In this document: positions 18,972 through 27,681 of the stretch, in pieces
Layout of the letters: every line of letters begins with the position of its first letter
How positions within the stretch are numbered: position 1 is the stretch's first letter
From: Actinomadura rubrisoli
Lineage (GTDB): Bacteria; Actinomycetota; Actinomycetes; Streptosporangiales; Streptosporangiaceae
NCBI RefSeq assembly: GCF_004349215.1
Contig: NZ_SMKU01000013.1
Span: 1 to 61,390, forward strand
Length of the DNA stretch: 61,390 nucleotides
Direction of reading: 5' to 3'
Notes under the pieces: model-generated
What the model was told of the DNA's origin: nothing
The model's database searches: none
What the model saw: the letters and a program-made list of their open reading frames with translations, nothing else
Program-made: the position numbers and the translations under genes

Positions 18972-20627
18972 GTGGCAAGACGAAGGCGGAACCGGCACAC
19001 CCGAGCAGCGGCCTTAGCGGCCAGTATCGTCGTCCTGACGGCGCCTGTGGTCACCGTCGGTGCGGCAACGGGCAACGGTGCCGCACTCGGCGACGCAGGC
19101 GACCGGGCGACACCGGCCGACATCGCTGAGTGGGTGGTGAACATGGACGCCACCAAGTTGCGCGAACGACTGGCGAGCGGCCAGGTCACCTCGGTCCGAT
19201 TGGTCAAGGCGTACCAGGCACGCATCGATGCCTACGAGCAGGCGTATGCCGACCAGCCTGGTGTCAACGCGGTCATTCGCAGGGACCCGACGGCGATAGC
19301 CGATGCCGCCCGGCTCGACGCCGAACGCCGGCAGGGGCGCGTCCGCGGCCCGCTGCACGGCATCCCGATCCTGATCAAGGACAACCACGATACCGAGGAC
19401 CTGCCCACATCCAACGGCTCGCTGGCGCTCAGGCACTGGCGCACCGCCGATGACGCCGAGCAGGTCGCGCGGCTGCGCGCGGCCGGCGCGATCATCGTCG
19501 CCAAGACCAACCTGCACGAGTTCGCCGCCGGCGTCGAGACCATCAGCTCGCTTGGTGGGCAAACCCGCAACCCCTATGACCAGACCCGCAACCCGGGCGG
19601 CTCCAGCGGCGGCACGGGTGCCGGCATCGCGGCCGGCTTCGGCGCGGCCGGCCTGGGCTCAGACACCTGCGGCTCCATCCGCAGCCCGGCGGCCCACAAC
19701 AGCCTGGTCGGGTTGCGGCCGAGCCAGGGCCTGTCCAGCCGCGACGGCATCGCGCCTCTCTCCGACACCCAGGACGTCGGCGGCCCCATCGCCAAGTCGG
19801 TCAGCGACATCGCACTGATCCTGGACGCCACCGCCGGATACGACCCGGACGACCCGTCCACCAAGGCGTCCATCGGACGGATCCCCCGCACCTACACCGC
19901 CGCTCTCGACGGCGCCGCTCTGGCCAACGCCCGCATCGGCGTGTTCACCGACTACCTGAGTACATCGGGGCCCGCGCTGGCGACGACGGCGCTGGTCCGG
20001 GCGGCCGCCCGGGACATGGCCTCGCGGGGCGCGACCATCGTCGATCTGCCGGCCCAACCCGCGCTGGTGTCGGCGGTGGACGCCTCCAGCGTGTTCGCCG
20101 ACGAGACCGAACGCGACCTCAACCGCTACCTGGCGGCGCCGGGCTCACGATTCCCACGCTCACTGGCCCGGCTGGAGCCACCGGCCGACATCGTGACCCT
20201 GGCCGACATCGTCACCTCCGGCAAGGTCACGCCCACGGTCCTGAAGCGGCTCAAGGAACGGCTGGGCACCTCGACCGGCCCGCAGGACGCCTACCACCAG
20301 CGGCTGGCCCGGCGTAAGCAGGCGCAACAGCTGCTCCACAAGCTGTTGAAGGACAACGCCCTGGACGCACTGCTCTACCCGGCGGTCTCACAGCAGGCCG
20401 CGCCGATCGGACAGCCTCAGGAGGGGCTCAGAGTCTGCGCACTTGCCGCCAATACCGGGTTCCCCGCCCTGACGATCCCAGCCGGCTTCACACCCGACGG
20501 AATGCCGGTGGGAGTCGAACTGCTAGGACGGCCGTTCAGCGAACCGAGACTGCTCGGGCTCGGTTTCGCCTACCAGCGAGCGACAGATCACCGCCGTCCA
20601 CCGGCAAGTACCCCGCCCCTGAACTGA
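18972..20627 (+). CDS. Secreted amidase (amidase signature family)
   Basis: 551 residues from the GTG after GAGGAGG; the upstream in-frame ATG has no ribosome binding site. The N-terminus ARRRRNRHTRAAALAASIVV is a basic n-region and hydrophobic core with likely cleavage near VGAATG, so the enzyme is exported. The Ser-cisSer-Lys triad regions are all present: ILIKDNHDTEDLPTSNGS (Lys), NPGGSSGGTGAGIAAGFG (cis-Ser) and SDTCGSIRSPAAHNSLVG (nucleophile Ser). The C-terminal ALTIPAGFTPDGMPVGVELL closing motif is intact. It hydrolyses an amide; substrate unknown (glutamyl-tRNA amidotransferase is excluded by the signal peptide and lack of partner subunits). Confidence 0.9.
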   Translation: MARRRRNRHTRAAALAASIVVLTAPVVTVGAATGNGAALGDAGDRATPADIAEWVVNMDATKLRERLASGQVTSVRLVKAYQARIDAYEQAYADQPGVNAVIRRDPTAIADAARLDAERRQGRVRGPLHGIPILIKDNHDTEDLPTSNGSLALRHWRTADDAEQVARLRAAGAIIVAKTNLHEFAAGVETISSLGGQTRNPYDQTRNPGGSSGGTGAGIAAGFGAAGLGSDTCGSIRSPAAHNSLVGLRPSQGLSSRDGIAPLSDTQDVGGPIAKSVSDIALILDATAGYDPDDPSTKASIGRIPRTYTAALDGAALANARIGVFTDYLSTSGPALATTALVRAAARDMASRGATIVDLPAQPALVSAVDASSVFADETERDLNRYLAAPGSRFPRSLARLEPPADIVTLADIVTSGKVTPTVLKRLKERLGTSTGPQDAYHQRLARRKQAQQLLHKLLKDNALDALLYPAVSQQAAPIGQPQEGLRVCALAANTGFPALTIPAGFTPDGMPVGVELLGRPFSEPRLLGLGFAYQRATDHRRPPASTPPLN

Positions 20628-20689
20628 CCTCGCCGCCGCAAACGCCTGTGCGGCGCCGATATCGAAGCGCCCCCGGTTTCGATAGAGGC

Positions 20690-20840
20690 TCGGTCGCGTC
20701 GTAGCAGCGTCATGTCCGGTGCGTCCAGCATCAGGTGGGTCCGCTTGCTGGTCGCGCCCAGATGACGATGGCGCGGGAGAAGATGTCGACCACGTACGCG
20801 CCGTAGACGACGTCGGCCCGCACCCGCGCGCGGGGAGCGA
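20690..20840 (-). mobile_element. Fragment of an IS3-family transposase (OrfB integrase core)
   Basis: Leftward, one frame reads VVYGAYVVDIFSRAIVIW and, one base out of phase, ATSKRTHLMLDAPDMTLL. Both are hallmarks of the DDE core of IS3-family OrfB (V-D-x-F-S-R-x-I-V-G-W, then TSKRTxLVLDAL). Only about 45 residues remain, with a frameshift between them, and no inverted repeats were found. It lies just before the nitrosourea-type cluster and may mark an old insertion boundary. Confidence 0.65.
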
Positions 20841-21146
20841 CGATCTCAGCCCTTGCGGTGTCGGCATCCAGGGTCGGCCCTGACCCAGCGCGGGCGGGTA
20901 TCGACCGTAACTGCCGCCGGGAGGGGTACGGGCGGTGCCGCCGGGCTCCAGAGCGGCTCCGCCGGACGGATCGGCGCTGGCCGGCGGCGCCCCGGCGGCG
21001 ATGCGAACTGCCGCTCCCGGCTGGAGGCACGCTGAAGATCGGCGCACAACGGTCCTTCCTAGATTGAGGGCGGCGAGAAAGGGGTGCTCGCCGTCACGCG
21101 TTTGCCGGCCTTCATGGTCCGGGCACGAAAACAGGGGGGACGAGTC
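20841..21146. other. Spacer upstream of the nitrosourea-type cluster
   Basis: No convincing gene. The 100 bases ahead of the methyltransferase gene should hold the cluster promoter, but I could not pick out -35/-10 boxes. The rest is GC-rich and possibly further IS3 debris. Confidence 0.3.
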
Positions 21147-22238
21147 TTGCGAGTGCAATTCCAAGAGGCCGATGCGTTCGAGGAGGAGGCCGCTTCAGAC
21201 GGTTCGGCGACGCCCGCGCGAAAAGCGCCGGGCGATGCCGAGAACCGTCTCATGGTCGCCTCCCTGCAATCGCTCGCGCAGGAGATGGACGAGATCGCGA
21301 GAGAGGCTTCCTCGGTCCTGGAGGATCCGGCGCGGATCCTTTCGGCGGAGCCCGGGGCGTTCGCGCGGATCGCCGCGCGGACCGTGCCGCGCTGGCATTT
21401 CGCGATGCTGAACGACGGCGAGCGCAACAGCGCCCTCGTGGCGGCGCTGAAGCGGCGCGTCCCGGCGGGCGCGAGCGTGCTCGACATCGGCTCGGGCAGC
21501 GGGCTGCTCGCCATGGCGGCGGTGCGGGCCGGCGCCGGGCGGGTCTACACCTGCGAGGCGAACCCGCTGCTGGCGGAGATCGCCCGGCAGACGATCGCGG
21601 CGCACGGTATGTCCGGCACCGTCACCGTGCTCGCGAAGCGGTCGGACGCGCTGCGGGTCGGCGTGGACCTCGACCGGCCCGTCGACGTGCTGGTGTCGGA
21701 GATCGTCGACTGCGGCCTGATCGGCGAGGGGCTGCTGCCCGCCTTCCGGGACGCGCGCGAGCGGCTGCTCGCCCCCGGCGGGGTGCTGATCCCGTCCGCG
21801 GCGCGGCTCTACGGGCGGCTCGTGCGCAGCGAGGCCGTCGCCGCGCTGAACCAGGTCGGCAAGGCCGACGAGTTCGACGTCTCGCTGATGAACGCGCTGG
21901 CCACCCGCGGGCACTTCCCGGTGCGGCTGAACACCTGGCCGCACGCGATGGTGTCGGAGACCGTCCGGCTGCTCGACCTCGACCTGCGCCGCGACGCGCT
22001 GGAGCCCGGTGAGCGCGCGGTGTCCCTGACGGCCACCGGCGACGGCGAGGCGCACGCGCTCGCCGTCTGGTTCGAACTCGACCTCGGCGGCGGCATGGTG
22101 CTGCGCAACTCGCCGGCCGACTCCGGCTCCCACTGGATGCAGGGCGTGATCCCGTTCGCCGAGCCCGTCCCGACCAAGGTCGGGGAGCCGGTCTCGTTCC
22201 GGCTGCGCTGGAGCGACACCCGCCTGAGCATCCGCTGA
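21147..22238 (+). CDS. sznE: PRMT-type arginine N-methyltransferase, SznE-like
   Basis: S-adenosylmethionine-dependent methyltransferase of the protein-arginine-methyltransferase (PRMT7-like) type. Motif I VLDIGSGSGLLAMAAVRAGA is at about residue 111, post-I VYTCEANPLLAEIARQTI follows, the double-E loop reads SEIVDCGLIGEG (two Glu that hold the guanidine), and the THW-equivalent loop is SHWMQ near the C-terminus. In streptozotocin biosynthesis SznE methylates free L-arginine to N-omega-methyl-L-arginine; adjacency to a SznF-like gene argues for the same role rather than protein methylation. The start is uncertain: TTG 21147 sits behind GGGGGGA, while ATG 21114 and GTG 21153 are alternatives. 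It is the first gene of the cluster. Confidence 0.85.
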   Translation: MRVQFQEADAFEEEAASDGSATPARKAPGDAENRLMVASLQSLAQEMDEIAREASSVLEDPARILSAEPGAFARIAARTVPRWHFAMLNDGERNSALVAALKRRVPAGASVLDIGSGSGLLAMAAVRAGAGRVYTCEANPLLAEIARQTIAAHGMSGTVTVLAKRSDALRVGVDLDRPVDVLVSEIVDCGLIGEGLLPAFRDARERLLAPGGVLIPSAARLYGRLVRSEAVAALNQVGKADEFDVSLMNALATRGHFPVRLNTWPHAMVSETVRLLDLDLRRDALEPGERAVSLTATGDGEAHALAVWFELDLGGGMVLRNSPADSGSHWMQGVIPFAEPVPTKVGEPVSFRLRWSDTRLSIR

Positions 22239-22295
22239 GCGGCGACCACCGCCGCTTCGCCCTACCCGTCCGCCTTTCATGAGAGAGAGCGATCG

Positions 22296-23711
22296 ATGAG
22301 TGCTGTGCCGGAACACCGGCCTTTCCAGCTCGACGGCGCCGCACTGCGTGACGCCGTCGTGCAGTACGCCACCAATCCCATCTATCTCGACAACGAGGAA
22401 TGGGAGAACGACGACAACCCCTATCGGCGGCAGCTCCGCCCGCAGGTGCTTCCGCATCTCGACTACGACAAGGTGCCCAACCGCGACGAGATCCTGGATT
22501 ACAAGAGCCTGGCCGTCCAGCGCCTTCTCACCAGCATCTACGAGGCCGACCTGGTCTTCCTTCCCAAGTTCGGTCTGGAGGGCAAGGAGGACGACTTCCG
22601 CGCGTTCTACAGCCCGGGCAACCGGGCGCTCGGCGAGCGGATCCGCCCGGCGCTGGAGCGGCAGGCGTTCGGCTTCCTCGACGACGAGATCGAGACGTCC
22701 GGGACGTGGACGCGGGCGAGCCTCGCGTCCTACCTGGACTCGCTCGGTACGGACGGCAGCGAGGCGTCGCCGTCCGAGGAGGCCATCGTGAAGTCCACCG
22801 ACCCGCGGCGGGCGGCGCGCATGTGGCTCGCGCAGTTCGCGCCGGACTTCCTCTCCGAGGCGTCGCCGATGATGCGGAATCTGCTCGGCTACTACGGCGC
22901 CCCGCAATCCGAATGGTTCAAGGTCGTCATCGACGAGTACGGCTACGGCGTCCACGAGACCAAGCACAGCAGCCTGTTCGAGAAGACCCTGCAGACGGCG
23001 GGCCTGAAAGCCGACCTTCACCGGTACTGGCAGTTCTACCTGAACAGCAGCCTGCTGCTGAACAACTACTTCCACTACCTGGGCAAGAACCACGAGCTCT
23101 TTTTCCGGTACGCGGGCGCGCTGTACTACACCGAGAGCTCGCTGGTCGACTTCTGCCGCCGCGCGGACGCGATGCTGCGCACCGTCTTCGACGGATCCGT
23201 GGACACCGGCTACTTCACCGAGCACGTTCACATCGACCAACACCACGGGCGGATGGCCCGCGACAAGATCATTTTGCCGCTGGTGGAGGCGCACGGCGAC
23301 GGCGTCATCCCCGAGATCGTCCGCGGGATCGAGGAGTACCGGACGCTCGTCGGCATCGCCGACGCCGACTTCTCCGAGCAGATCGCCTGGATGGACGGCG
23401 GCCCCCGGTTCAAGACGCTGCACGACCCGGTCTATGACGGCATCCGGCGCGGCCTCGTGGACGCGCCCGTCGCGCGCCTGGTGGAGCCGCGCGGCGAGCT
23501 GTCCAACACCCACTGCCACGACGGCGACGAGCTGTGCCACATCGTGTCGGGGACGATGCGCTTCGTCAACGGCCTCGACTCCTACCAGATCCTGGAGGCC
23601 GGCGAGGGAACCGTGATCCAGCGCAACCGGCTGCACGGCGCGATCATCGAGTCGGAGGAGTGCGTCTACGAGATCCACTCCGTCGGGGACCACCGCAAAT
23701 GCCTGTCGTGA
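22296..23711 (+). CDS. sznF: SznF-like N-nitrosating metalloenzyme (haem-oxygenase-like diiron domain plus cupin)
   Basis: 471 residues, the length I recall for streptozotocin SznF. The central haem-oxygenase-like diiron domain carries Glu188, Glu214, His224, Glu280, His310, Asp314 and His317; the C-terminal cupin carries His406, His408 and His447. Every one is exactly one position before the SznF ligand numbers I remember (E189, E215, H225, E281, H311, D315, H318; H407, H409, H448). SznF uses O2 to hydroxylate N-delta and N-omega' of N-methylarginine and then rearranges it in the cupin to an N-nitrosourea (N-delta-hydroxy-N-omega-methyl-N-omega-nitroso-citrulline). The ATG follows GAGAGAG. 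The gene overlaps the Rieske gene by 13 bases. All ligands retained implies both half-reactions are active. Confidence 0.92.
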   Translation: MSAVPEHRPFQLDGAALRDAVVQYATNPIYLDNEEWENDDNPYRRQLRPQVLPHLDYDKVPNRDEILDYKSLAVQRLLTSIYEADLVFLPKFGLEGKEDDFRAFYSPGNRALGERIRPALERQAFGFLDDEIETSGTWTRASLASYLDSLGTDGSEASPSEEAIVKSTDPRRAARMWLAQFAPDFLSEASPMMRNLLGYYGAPQSEWFKVVIDEYGYGVHETKHSSLFEKTLQTAGLKADLHRYWQFYLNSSLLLNNYFHYLGKNHELFFRYAGALYYTESSLVDFCRRADAMLRTVFDGSVDTGYFTEHVHIDQHHGRMARDKIILPLVEAHGDGVIPEIVRGIEEYRTLVGIADADFSEQIAWMDGGPRFKTLHDPVYDGIRRGLVDAPVARLVEPRGELSNTHCHDGDELCHIVSGTMRFVNGLDSYQILEAGEGTVIQRNRLHGAIIESEECVYEIHSVGDHRKCLS

Positions 23712-24103
23712 CGTTCCCCGTCGAGGGACGGGACAACTGCGCCGTCGTGGACGGGACCCCCTACGTGTACGCCACGGTGAGGGGTGAAGGGTTCGTCATG
23801 CGGGCCCGCTGCGCCCACCGCGGCGGCCCGCTCCACTTGGCCGCCGTCGCCGCGGAATCCGCCCGGCTGGTGTGCCCATGGCACGAGCGGAAGACGTCGC
23901 TGACGCGGCTGCGGGCGGAGATCCCCGCGGTCCGGACGGGCGGCCGGGTGACGGCCGTCATCCCCGATCGGCGCCTCGCGCTGGTCCGCCCGTGCTCCGC
24001 GCCGCCCGCGCCGCCCGCACTGGCCGCGCCGTCCGCGCCGTCCGTCGAGTTGGAGCACCGGCCGTTGTCACGGGACCTGGCCCGCGCCGCGGGCTGTGGA
24101 TGA
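23699..24103 (+). CDS. Small Rieske [2Fe-2S] protein
   Basis: 134 residues. The two Rieske ligand pairs are CAHRGG (Cys-x-His) and CPWHER (Cys-x-x-His), about 20 residues apart. The C-terminal 40 residues are Ala/Pro-rich and end in a short helix. The ATG lies inside the end of the SznF-like gene (13-base overlap), so the two proteins are made in a coupled way. A free-standing Rieske ferredoxin beside a diiron oxygenase suggests it delivers electrons to reduce the diiron site; no reductase is encoded here. The physical partnership is inference. Confidence 0.85.
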   Translation: MPVVTFPVEGRDNCAVVDGTPYVYATVRGEGFVMRARCAHRGGPLHLAAVAAESARLVCPWHERKTSLTRLRAEIPAVRTGGRVTAVIPDRRLALVRPCSAPPAPPALAAPSAPSVELEHRPLSRDLARAAGCG

Positions 24104-24116
24104 CGGGAGGAGGACC

Positions 24117-25403
24117 ATGACGCACAACGGAGACAGGACACGCGATGACGGCACGGCGAGCAACGGCGACAAGCCGCTGCTGCTGCTGATCGGGAGCAGC
24201 GGCCGGCTCAGCAGGGAGTTCGTGCTGGAGTCGGTGAGCCGGAGGTACGGGCTATGGCTGCTCCAACCGGCCGACGTCACTTGGGAGGGACCGTACGTCG
24301 CCGGGAGCACGATCGTCGACAACACCGATCCGGTGGCGCTGGCCAAGGCCGCCCAAGACGTCGCCGCGCGACACCGCGTGGCGGGCGTCTTCTGCTATGA
24401 CGAGGGGCTCGTCACCCCCGCCGCCCACGTGGCGCGGGCGCTCGGCCTGCCCGGGAACACTCCCGAGGCCATCGCGGCCTGCCGGGACAAGAAGGCCACC
24501 CGCGACGCGATGGACCGGGCCGGGGTCGCCCAGCCGGTGTCGGCCGGGGTCTCCGCCCTCTCGGAGGCGCTCGCCGCCGCCCGCCGGATCGGCTACCCCG
24601 TGGTGCTGAAGCCCCGGGGCCTCGCGGGCAGCATGGGCGTCCGGCTGGCGCGGGACGAGGACGAGGCGGCGTCCGCCTACGCGGCCGCGGCCGCGGCGTC
24701 CTACCCGGGCGTGCCCGTCTTCGACGTGCCGGTGCTGGTGGAGGAGTACGTCTCAGGCCCGGAGATCAGCGTGGACGCGGCCTTCTTCGACGGCGAGTGC
24801 GTGCCGCTTGTCGTCGCCCGCAAGCAGGTCGGGATGGACCCGTTCTTCGAGGAGGTCGGTCACGAGGTGGACGGCGGCGATCCGCTGCTGGGCGATCCGA
24901 ACCTCGTCCAGGTGCTCCGGCGCGCGCACGCCGCGCTCGGCTTCCACACCGGCGTCACCCACACCGAGTTCCGGCTCACCCCGCACGGCCTGCGGCTGAT
25001 GGAGGTCAACGCCCGCCTCGGCGGCGACATGATCCCCTACCTCGGCCGGCTCACCACCGGCGTTGACGTCGCGCTCGCCGCCGCCGACATGGCTGCGGGC
25101 CGCCGTCCGGATGTCGGCGCCAAGCACTCCCGCGCCGCGGCGATCGCGTTCCTGTACCCGGAGCGGGACGTCGAGGTCGAGTCGGTGACCGTGCGAGAGG
25201 ACCGGCTCGTCCCGGGCATCCACAGCGCGGAGGCGATGGCGGGTCCCGGCACGGTGCTGCGGCTGCCGCCGCGCGGCTACATCTCCCGCTACGCCCGCGT
25301 CATCGCCCTCGCCGACTCGATGGACGGGGCCCGGGCCGCGCTGGCCCGCGCACCGGAGATCGTCGAGCTGGTGGGACGTCCGGCCGAGGTCGCGGTTCGA
25401 TGA
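24117..25403 (+). CDS. ATP-grasp ligase 1
   Basis: 428 residues from the ATG behind GGAGGAGG. The pre-ATP-grasp domain starts LLLLIGSSGRLSREFVLES. The ATP-grasp fold shows PVVLKPRGLAGSMGVRLARD (ATP-binding loop), VLVEEYVSGPEISVDAAFFD (the hinge and Glu region) and LMEVNARLGGDMIPYL (Mg-binding Glu and Asn). The combination resembles the carbamoyl-phosphate-synthetase-like/BacD-like carboxylate-amine ligases that form peptide bonds between free amino acids via acyl phosphate. It likely couples the nitrosourea amino acid or a precursor to another carboxylate or amine. It overlaps the MFS gene by four bases. Confidence 0.88.
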   Translation: MTHNGDRTRDDGTASNGDKPLLLLIGSSGRLSREFVLESVSRRYGLWLLQPADVTWEGPYVAGSTIVDNTDPVALAKAAQDVAARHRVAGVFCYDEGLVTPAAHVARALGLPGNTPEAIAACRDKKATRDAMDRAGVAQPVSAGVSALSEALAAARRIGYPVVLKPRGLAGSMGVRLARDEDEAASAYAAAAAASYPGVPVFDVPVLVEEYVSGPEISVDAAFFDGECVPLVVARKQVGMDPFFEEVGHEVDGGDPLLGDPNLVQVLRRAHAALGFHTGVTHTEFRLTPHGLRLMEVNARLGGDMIPYLGRLTTGVDVALAAADMAAGRRPDVGAKHSRAAAIAFLYPERDVEVESVTVREDRLVPGIHSAEAMAGPGTVLRLPPRGYISRYARVIALADSMDGARAALARAPEIVELVGRPAEVAVR

Positions 25404-26734
25404 CGCCGACCGGCCATCCGTCGATCAGGGAGACTCTGCGGCGGATCTCCTGGAGCACCTGGCTCGTGCTGGCGGGGATGCTCGTCAACCGGCTGGGCAG
25501 CTTCTTGCAGGTCTACCTGGTCCTGTACCTGACCGCCAAGGGGTTCTCCGCGACCGCGGCGGGCATCGCGCTCGGCGCCTATGGTGCCGGGTCGGTGGCC
25601 GGCGTGCTGCTCGGCGGCGCGGCGTCCGACCGGTTCGGGCACGCGTGGACGATCGTCGGGTCGATGGCGCTCGCCGGGGTGCTCACACTCGGCCTCGTGC
25701 ACCTCGGCAGCCTGCCCGCCATCGTGCTGGTGACGGCCGTCATCGGAATGGCGGCGCAGGCGTACCGGCCCGCCTCGTCCGCGCTGCTGGTGCGGCGCAC
25801 GCCGGAGGAGCAGCACGTCATGGTGTTCGCCGTCTACCGGATGGCGTTCAACCTCGGCACCGTCGGCGGCCCGCTGCTCGGCGCGCTGCTGATCACCTTC
25901 TCCTACGAGCTGATGTTCTACGCCGACGCGGTCACCTCGGTCGGATTCGCGCTGCTCGCCCTCGTCCTCGTCCGGTCCGGTGACCGCGCCGAGGACGGCG
26001 CGGACGACGGCGAGGACGACGGCGCAGGCGCGGGGGACAGCGACGGCGCCGGGCCCCGCAGGTCGTACCGCGCCGTGCTGGCCGACCGCAGGTTCATGCT
26101 GTTCATGCTGGCGTTGTTCCTCAACGCCGTCGTGTACATCCAGAGCACCGCCGCGCTGCCGCTGCAGGTCGCGGCGGACGGGCACGCTCCGGCGTTCTAC
26201 GCCGCGCTGCTCTCGCTCAACGCGTTCCTGGTGATCTGCCTGGAGCTGCCGTTCACCAAGTACGTCCAGCGGCTGCCCGCCGGGATCGCCGTCGCCACGG
26301 GGATCGGCCTGGTGGGCGTCGGGATGAACCTGTACGCGGCCGGTGCGTGGGCGGCGGTGTTCGTCGCCGCCACCGTGGTCTGGACGGTCGGCGAGATGGT
26401 CGGCACGCCGACCGCGTCGGCCCATCCCGGCCGGGTCGCGCCGCCCCGGCTGCGCGGCCGCTACATCGCGGCGGGCGTGTTCTCCATGCAGATCGGTTAC
26501 GCGGTCGGCCCGGTCATCGGCGTCGCGGTCTGGCAGGCATGGGCGCCCGGCGCGTGGTGGCTGTGCGGCCTGCTCACCGTGGTCGCCGTCGCCGCCACCC
26601 TGCCCGGCATGGCCGGCAACCGCACGAACGCGCGCACCACCGACCAGGACGCGTCGGGGACGCGTCCCGACCATCAGGAAGGCAGCGGGCCATGGCCTAC
26701 GCAGCAGGAATCCAGCAGTTCGTCGACGAAGTGA
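25400..26734 (+). CDS. MFS transporter (12-helix exporter type)
   Basis: 444 residues. Repeating hydrophobic helices begin with STWLVLAGMLVNRLGSFLQV; the MFS motif A between helices 2 and 3 is present as LLGGAASDRFGHAWTIVG (G-x-x-x-D-R-x-G). A charged Asp/Glu/Gly-rich loop of about 30 residues splits the two six-helix halves. Start codon overlaps the ligase stop (ATGA). It is most like drug/product efflux carriers and is a probable product exporter or self-resistance factor, which matters for an alkylating nitrosourea. Confidence 0.88.
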   Translation: MTPTGHPSIRETLRRISWSTWLVLAGMLVNRLGSFLQVYLVLYLTAKGFSATAAGIALGAYGAGSVAGVLLGGAASDRFGHAWTIVGSMALAGVLTLGLVHLGSLPAIVLVTAVIGMAAQAYRPASSALLVRRTPEEQHVMVFAVYRMAFNLGTVGGPLLGALLITFSYELMFYADAVTSVGFALLALVLVRSGDRAEDGADDGEDDGAGAGDSDGAGPRRSYRAVLADRRFMLFMLALFLNAVVYIQSTAALPLQVAADGHAPAFYAALLSLNAFLVICLELPFTKYVQRLPAGIAVATGIGLVGVGMNLYAAGAWAAVFVAATVVWTVGEMVGTPTASAHPGRVAPPRLRGRYIAAGVFSMQIGYAVGPVIGVAVWQAWAPGAWWLCGLLTVVAVAATLPGMAGNRTNARTTDQDASGTRPDHQEGSGPWPTQQESSSSSTK

Positions 26735-27681
26735 ACGGCGCGCTCCCACCCGACTTCTACACCTATCCACTCGACCGCCAGCGCACCCTCTACGACGGGC
26801 TGACCGAGGTGCTCCCGATCCCCGTCCCGGACGGCGTGCGGCACCACGACGTGGAGCTCACGCACGGCGGGCGCCGCGCGCGCGCCCGCGTCTACCGGCC
26901 CCCGGTGCGGCGCGGCGACGGTGTGCTGTTCTACGTGCGCGGCGGCGGCTTCGTCATCGGCTCGCTCACGAGCCACCACAGCCTGGTCGCGGAGCTCGCC
27001 GCCCGAACGGGCCTGGTATCGGTCGCCCTCGATTTCGGGATGGCGCCGGAGAACCCGTTCCCCGGCCCGGTCGAGGACTGCTTCACCGGACTGTCGGCGG
27101 CTCTCGCCGACCCGTCCGCGCTGGGCGCGGGCGACCTGGACGCCGGCGCCGCGGTGGTGTGCGGGGAGAGCTCCGGCGCGAACATGGCGGTCGTGCTGTC
27201 GATGATGGCGCGCGACCGGGGCGGCCCGGCGCTGCGCGGGCAGGCGCTCATCAGCCCGGTGCTGGACTTCACCCGCTGGCGGCATGGCGGGGAGGACGCG
27301 CCGCTGCTGTCCGGGGGCGAGATGGAGTTCTTCACGGCCTGCTACTGCCCCGATCCCGAGCAGGCCCGGCACCGCTACGTGTCCCCCTTGCTCGAAGGAG
27401 AGTTCCACGCCCTGCCGCCCGCCTACGTCGTGGGCTGTTCTCTGGACTCTCTGCGCGTGGACGCCGAGAGCTACACCGAGCGGTTGCGCAAGGAGGGGGT
27501 GCCCGTCCAGTACGTGCTGGAAGAGGGGATGGTGCACGCGCCCGTCCGGGCGCGCGGCCTCAGCGAACCCGCGGCCGACCTGTTCGCGCGGTTCTGCACG
27601 GCCGCCGCCCAGCTGGCAGGCGACACCTCCGCGCTCCCGAAGGGCGCCCGCGCGGAGGGAGCGCGCAGTGGCGGTTCCTGA
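26692..27681 (+). CDS. Alpha/beta hydrolase of the HSL (hormone-sensitive lipase) type with altered oxyanion motif
   Basis: 329 residues; its ATG lies 43 bases inside the MFS gene. The fold is recognised from GVLFYVRGGGFVIGSLTSHH, the nucleophile elbow VVCGESSGANMA (Ser in GESSG) and the acid/His region GCSLDSLRVDAE and GMVHAPVRA. In the HSL family the oxyanion loop is HGGG; here it is RGGG, a loss of the conserved His that is worth noting. It may hydrolyse an ester or amide intermediate, act as an acyltransferase, or have lost activity. In the cluster it lies between two ATP-grasp ligases, so processing of the ligated product is the simplest inference. Confidence 0.8.
   Translation: MAYAAGIQQFVDEVNGALPPDFYTYPLDRQRTLYDGLTEVLPIPVPDGVRHHDVELTHGGRRARARVYRPPVRRGDGVLFYVRGGGFVIGSLTSHHSLVAELAARTGLVSVALDFGMAPENPFPGPVEDCFTGLSAALADPSALGAGDLDAGAAVVCGESSGANMAVVLSMMARDRGGPALRGQALISPVLDFTRWRHGGEDAPLLSGGEMEFFTACYCPDPEQARHRYVSPLLEGEFHALPPAYVVGCSLDSLRVDAESYTERLRKEGVPVQYVLEEGMVHAPVRARGLSEPAADLFARFCTAAAQLAGDTSALPKGARAEGARSGGS

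Noticed and set aside
21195..23693. An 832-codon open frame on the minus strand across the methyltransferase and SznF-like genes
   Set aside because: Mirror of strongly recognised genes in a GC-rich genome; the translation is low-complexity Val/Arg/Asp/Gly without family motifs.
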